Source: Sphingobium herbicidovorans (lineage in GTDB: Bacteria; Pseudomonadota; Alphaproteobacteria; Sphingomonadales; Sphingomonadaceae). Taken from it: a stretch of 64,000 nucleotides of DNA. Position numbers and translations under genes: made by a program. The stretch covers positions 62,001 through 126,000 of the forward strand of contig NZ_CP020540.1 in NCBI RefSeq assembly GCF_002080435.1. The letters run 5' to 3'. The notes beneath the pieces are model-generated. The model saw nothing but the letters and a program-made list of their open reading frames with translations. It was not told the DNA's origin and did no database searches. Each line of letters starts with the position of its first letter. Position 1 is the first letter of the stretch. This document shows positions 61,606 to 64,000 of this stretch, in pieces.

Positions 61606-63702
61606 ATGACCACGTCAACCACCTCCAAGCGAGATCAGATCCATAATCTGTTCAATCCGCGGGCCGTTGCGATCGTCGGGGCCTCGCCTGATCGGACAAA
61701 GCTCAGCAGCCATCCGCTGTTCGCGCTTGAAAACCTGGGCTTCAAAGGTCCGGTCTATGCCGTGAATCCCCGCCATGAGACCATATTTGGGCGGCAATGT
61801 TTCCACGCGATCGCGGAGTTGCCGGACGAGGTCGACACCGCGCTGATCGTCCTTCCCGCGGAACTTGCCGTCCAGGCCGTGCGGGACTGTGGTGAGCGCG
61901 GCATCCAGGGCCTTGCGATTCTCGCGCAGGGGTTCGGTGAAGCTGGTGGAGAAGGACTGGAGCGCGACGCTCAGTTGACTGCGATGGCGGAGCAGTACGG
62001 CCTCGCGATCTGCGGGCCGAACACGAACGGCTTCTCGAACGTTCCGGCCGGCCTGGCCATGACCTTTGCGCCGGCCTACGCGACCAAGGGAATCGTTCAA
62101 CCGGGCAAGGTGAGCATCGTCTCGCAGAGCGGCGCTATGGTGAGCACGGTCCTGTCCCAGCTTTCAGCGCGGGGGGTGGGCATCTCCAAGACAGTCACGT
62201 GCGGCAACGAACTCATCCTATCGATGGCCGACTATCTCGAATATTTGGCCGAGGACCCCGAGACCGACATCATCCTCCTATACGTCGAAACCATCCGCGA
62301 TCCGGCGGCCCTGCGGGCAGCCCTGGAGACCTGCCGCGAGCGCGGCAAGCGGGTGGTCGCGCTCACGATCGGTGAATCCGCGGGGGGACAGCGTGCAGCG
62401 TTGTCGCATACCGGAGCCATCGCCGGCTCGTACCGCAACACCGTTTCCTTTCTGCGCGCCCAGGGCGCTATTGTTGCGGAAGATGGCGAGACGCTCGCCG
62501 CGCTCGTGGAATGCGCGCTGCGATACAACTGGGCTCCGGGCGACGCCGCCAAGACCTGTATCGTGTCGATTTCCGGCGGCTTCGCGGCGCAGGCGGCCGA
62601 TGGCATGGCGCGCATGGGGTTGGCACTCGCGGAGCCGTCCGAGCAGGCAGCAGCCGAGCTGAGCGCTCTGCCGACCCAGAGTCACCCGGTCAATCCGTAT
62701 GACATTGCAGCCCAGAACGCGCTCATTCCCACGATCATCGACATCTTCAAACGGGATGGCTACGACCAGCTCATTTTCGGCCTGGCCTTGCTGAGAGACG
62801 AGGCGCGCAAGTCCGTGATGGACATGCTCGTCGAAGCTAAGCAGGCAGGCTTTGACAAAATCTTCGTGGCGACACCGGACCTGTCGCGCGAGGACCGAGC
62901 CTACCTCAACAGCAAAGGGATTGCGGTCGCCACCGATCTGCGTCCGCTGCTCTTCGCCTTGCGCGCGTTACGCGACGACAGCGCCTGGAACGCCGCACGG
63001 TCCGCACGCGCTGCTTCGGAACAGGATGCGCCGAGCATTGCGCTGCCGTCGCAGGACGGACTGCTCGACGAGGCTCGCAGCAAGTCCTGGCTGCAGGAAC
63101 TGGGCGTTCGCGTACCGGCTTCGCGCGTGCTCGCGCGGAATCTCGACTTGGAAGCGGTTGCTCCGCTGACCCGTCCCGTGGTGATGAAGGGGCTGTCCGA
63201 TCGCATCGCGCACAAGACGGAGCACGGGCTGGTCGAACTTGGACTGCGTACCGACGCGGACATGCAGGCGGCGTGGGACCGGATCCAAGCGGCACTGGCA
63301 AAGGCTGATCCATCAAGCGACCGCATCCTAATCGAGGAGCAGATCGGGACGGGTCTGGAAGCGATCATCGGCGTTCAGCGCGATCCCGTGATCGGACCCG
63401 TGGTCGTGGTGGGCGCGGGCGGCATCCTGGTCGAACTGCTCGACGACGCCGTGGTCCTGATCCCGCCGTTCGGCGCCGCAGAGGTGCAGGAAGCGCTGTC
63501 ACGCACTCGTTTCGGCCGTCTTCTCGAGGGGTATCGCGGCCGGAAATATGATGCCGGCGCCCTCGTTAAACTGGCCGTCAAACTTGGCGCCGTCGCCCTG
63601 GCAGAGCCGCGGCTGGACTCGCTGGACATCAATCCGCTACTGGTACAGCCCGATGGCAGCGGTCTGGTGGCCGTGGATGCCAAGATCTTCCTGAAGTCAT
63701 GA
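61606..63702 (+). CDS. NDP-forming acyl-CoA synthetase (acetate-CoA ligase family)
   Basis: 698 residues. CoA-binding domain (FNPRAVAIVGASPDRTKLSS), succinyl-CoA-synthetase-like domains with the phospho-histidine in RAALSHTGAIAGSY, and a C-terminal ATP-grasp domain (GVRVPASRVLARNL, LIEEQIGTGLEAIIGVQRDP, PPFGAAEVQEALSRTRFGRL). Activates a carboxylic acid to its CoA ester with ATP, giving ADP and phosphate. Probably the entry step, or salvage of a released acid, in this pathway. Overlaps the SDR start. Confidence 0.92.
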   Translation: MTTSTTSKRDQIHNLFNPRAVAIVGASPDRTKLSSHPLFALENLGFKGPVYAVNPRHETIFGRQCFHAIAELPDEVDTALIVLPAELAVQAVRDCGERGIQGLAILAQGFGEAGGEGLERDAQLTAMAEQYGLAICGPNTNGFSNVPAGLAMTFAPAYATKGIVQPGKVSIVSQSGAMVSTVLSQLSARGVGISKTVTCGNELILSMADYLEYLAEDPETDIILLYVETIRDPAALRAALETCRERGKRVVALTIGESAGGQRAALSHTGAIAGSYRNTVSFLRAQGAIVAEDGETLAALVECALRYNWAPGDAAKTCIVSISGGFAAQAADGMARMGLALAEPSEQAAAELSALPTQSHPVNPYDIAAQNALIPTIIDIFKRDGYDQLIFGLALLRDEARKSVMDMLVEAKQAGFDKIFVATPDLSREDRAYLNSKGIAVATDLRPLLFALRALRDDSAWNAARSARAASEQDAPSIALPSQDGLLDEARSKSWLQELGVRVPASRVLARNLDLEAVAPLTRPVVMKGLSDRIAHKTEHGLVELGLRTDADMQAAWDRIQAALAKADPSSDRILIEEQIGTGLEAIIGVQRDPVIGPVVVVGAGGILVELLDDAVVLIPPFGAAEVQEALSRTRFGRLLEGYRGRKYDAGALVKLAVKLGAVALAEPRLDSLDINPLLVQPDGSGLVAVDAKIFLKS

Positions 63703-64000
63703 CCATGACCCCTTCCATGCGCATCGATGGAAAGGTGGCGATCGTCACCGGCGGCGGCGGCAGTCTCGGCACCCAATGCTCCATGGCACTCGCCGAAGCA
63801 GGTGCCGCCGTTGTCGTCGCCGGCCGGACGCTTGCCAAGTGCGAGCAGACGGCCGAGAAGTTGCGGGCGAGCGGCGCTCAAGCGCTCGCGGTAGAGGTCG
63901 ATATCACCAGCGATGGGGATGTCCGACGCATGGTCGACAGGACCGTCGCGGAATTCGGCCGCGTCGACGTGCTGTTCAACAATGCAGGCGTTGCGTCGCT
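63699..64000 (+). CDS. Short-chain dehydrogenase/reductase, 3' end beyond window
   Basis: About 100 residues visible. Rossmann nucleotide site VAIVTGGGGSLGTQCSMALA and NNAG motif (VLFNNAGVAS) are present; the YxxxK catalytic site lies past the right edge. ATG 63699 overlaps the synthetase stop (ATGA); ATG 63705 and 63717 are in frame. Would oxidise a beta-hydroxyacyl-CoA in this operon, by context. Confidence 0.85.
   Translation, partial: MTMTPSMRIDGKVAIVTGGGGSLGTQCSMALAEAGAAVVVAGRTLAKCEQTAEKLRASGAQALAVEVDITSDGDVRRMVDRTVAEFGRVDVLFNNAGVAS

Noticed and set aside
1..64000. tRNA, rRNA, riboswitch and CRISPR features
   Set aside because: Looked for by eye; found no tRNA cloverleaf signature, rRNA segment, known riboswitch core or spaced identical repeats. 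A covariance-model scan could still find small RNAs.

Overview
The window looks like a Sphingomonadaceae-type alphaproteobacterium (inference: high GC, an E1-beta that carries its own lipoyl domain, a sphingomonad-style F-type transfer cluster, and an accessory gene set of MucR, HIRAN, DUF3606 and HipBA proteins). It mixes housekeeping and catabolic operons with a conjugation module and decayed mobile elements. It could be chromosome with an integrated element, or a large plasmid or chromid; the sequence alone does not decide.

Layout. 1-3335 (minus): a compact operon of an Xre/MbcA-type antitoxin, a RES-domain toxin, a histidine-kinase-like ATPase, a STAS-like protein, and a protein of tandem ubiquitin-like repeats that runs off the left edge. 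This is the strongest candidate for an under-described system. 3663-8372 (plus): a glycan-modification island with an O-carbamoyltransferase, a DXD glycosyltransferase, and a GT25 transferase fused to a GH16-like domain. 8626-12162: pyruvate dehydrogenase E1-alpha, lipoyl-E1-beta and an E2 without a lipoyl domain, followed by a LysR regulator. 13625-15625 (minus): VapBC and an autoinhibited-type Fic protein. 16071-35759 (minus): a near-complete F-type T4SS cluster in the order traA-L-E-K-B-dsbC-V-C-orf-trbI-S26-W-orf-U-trbC-N-F-H-G, almost all start/stop coupled. traN carries a one-base frameshift. No relaxase or coupling protein is in the window. 36106-45637: regulators and accessory genes (HTH protein, lytic transglycosylase, hipBA with a frameshifted hipB, DUF4186, HU, winged helix, HIRAN, MucR-like, Xre, GGDEF, DUF3606). 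46197-47242: two coupled Lrp/AsnC regulators. 47451-54600: a mobile-element graveyard (IS30 fragment, intact ISNCY-type element, IS5 and IS110 remnants, several integrase fragments) that surrounds etfBA. 54845-55585: a dienelactone-hydrolase-like gene. 56391-64000 (plus): a CoA-ester degradation operon with two MaoC hydratases, a CitE-like lyase, an acyl-CoA dehydrogenase, a thiolase-fold protein without the usual cysteine, a DUF35 partner, an NDP-forming acyl-CoA synthetase and an SDR cut by the right edge.

How the parts work together. The tra genes would build pilus and envelope channel with periplasmic disulfide enzymes (TraF, DsbC) suited to the very cysteine-rich TraN. In the catabolic block the acyl-CoA dehydrogenase would pass electrons to EtfAB, the MaoC proteins would hydrate the enoyl-CoA, and the thiolase-fold/DUF35 pair or the CitE-like lyase would cleave the product. 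Four toxin-antitoxin or Fic modules (RES/Xre, VapBC, Fic, HipBA) flank the transfer cluster on both sides.
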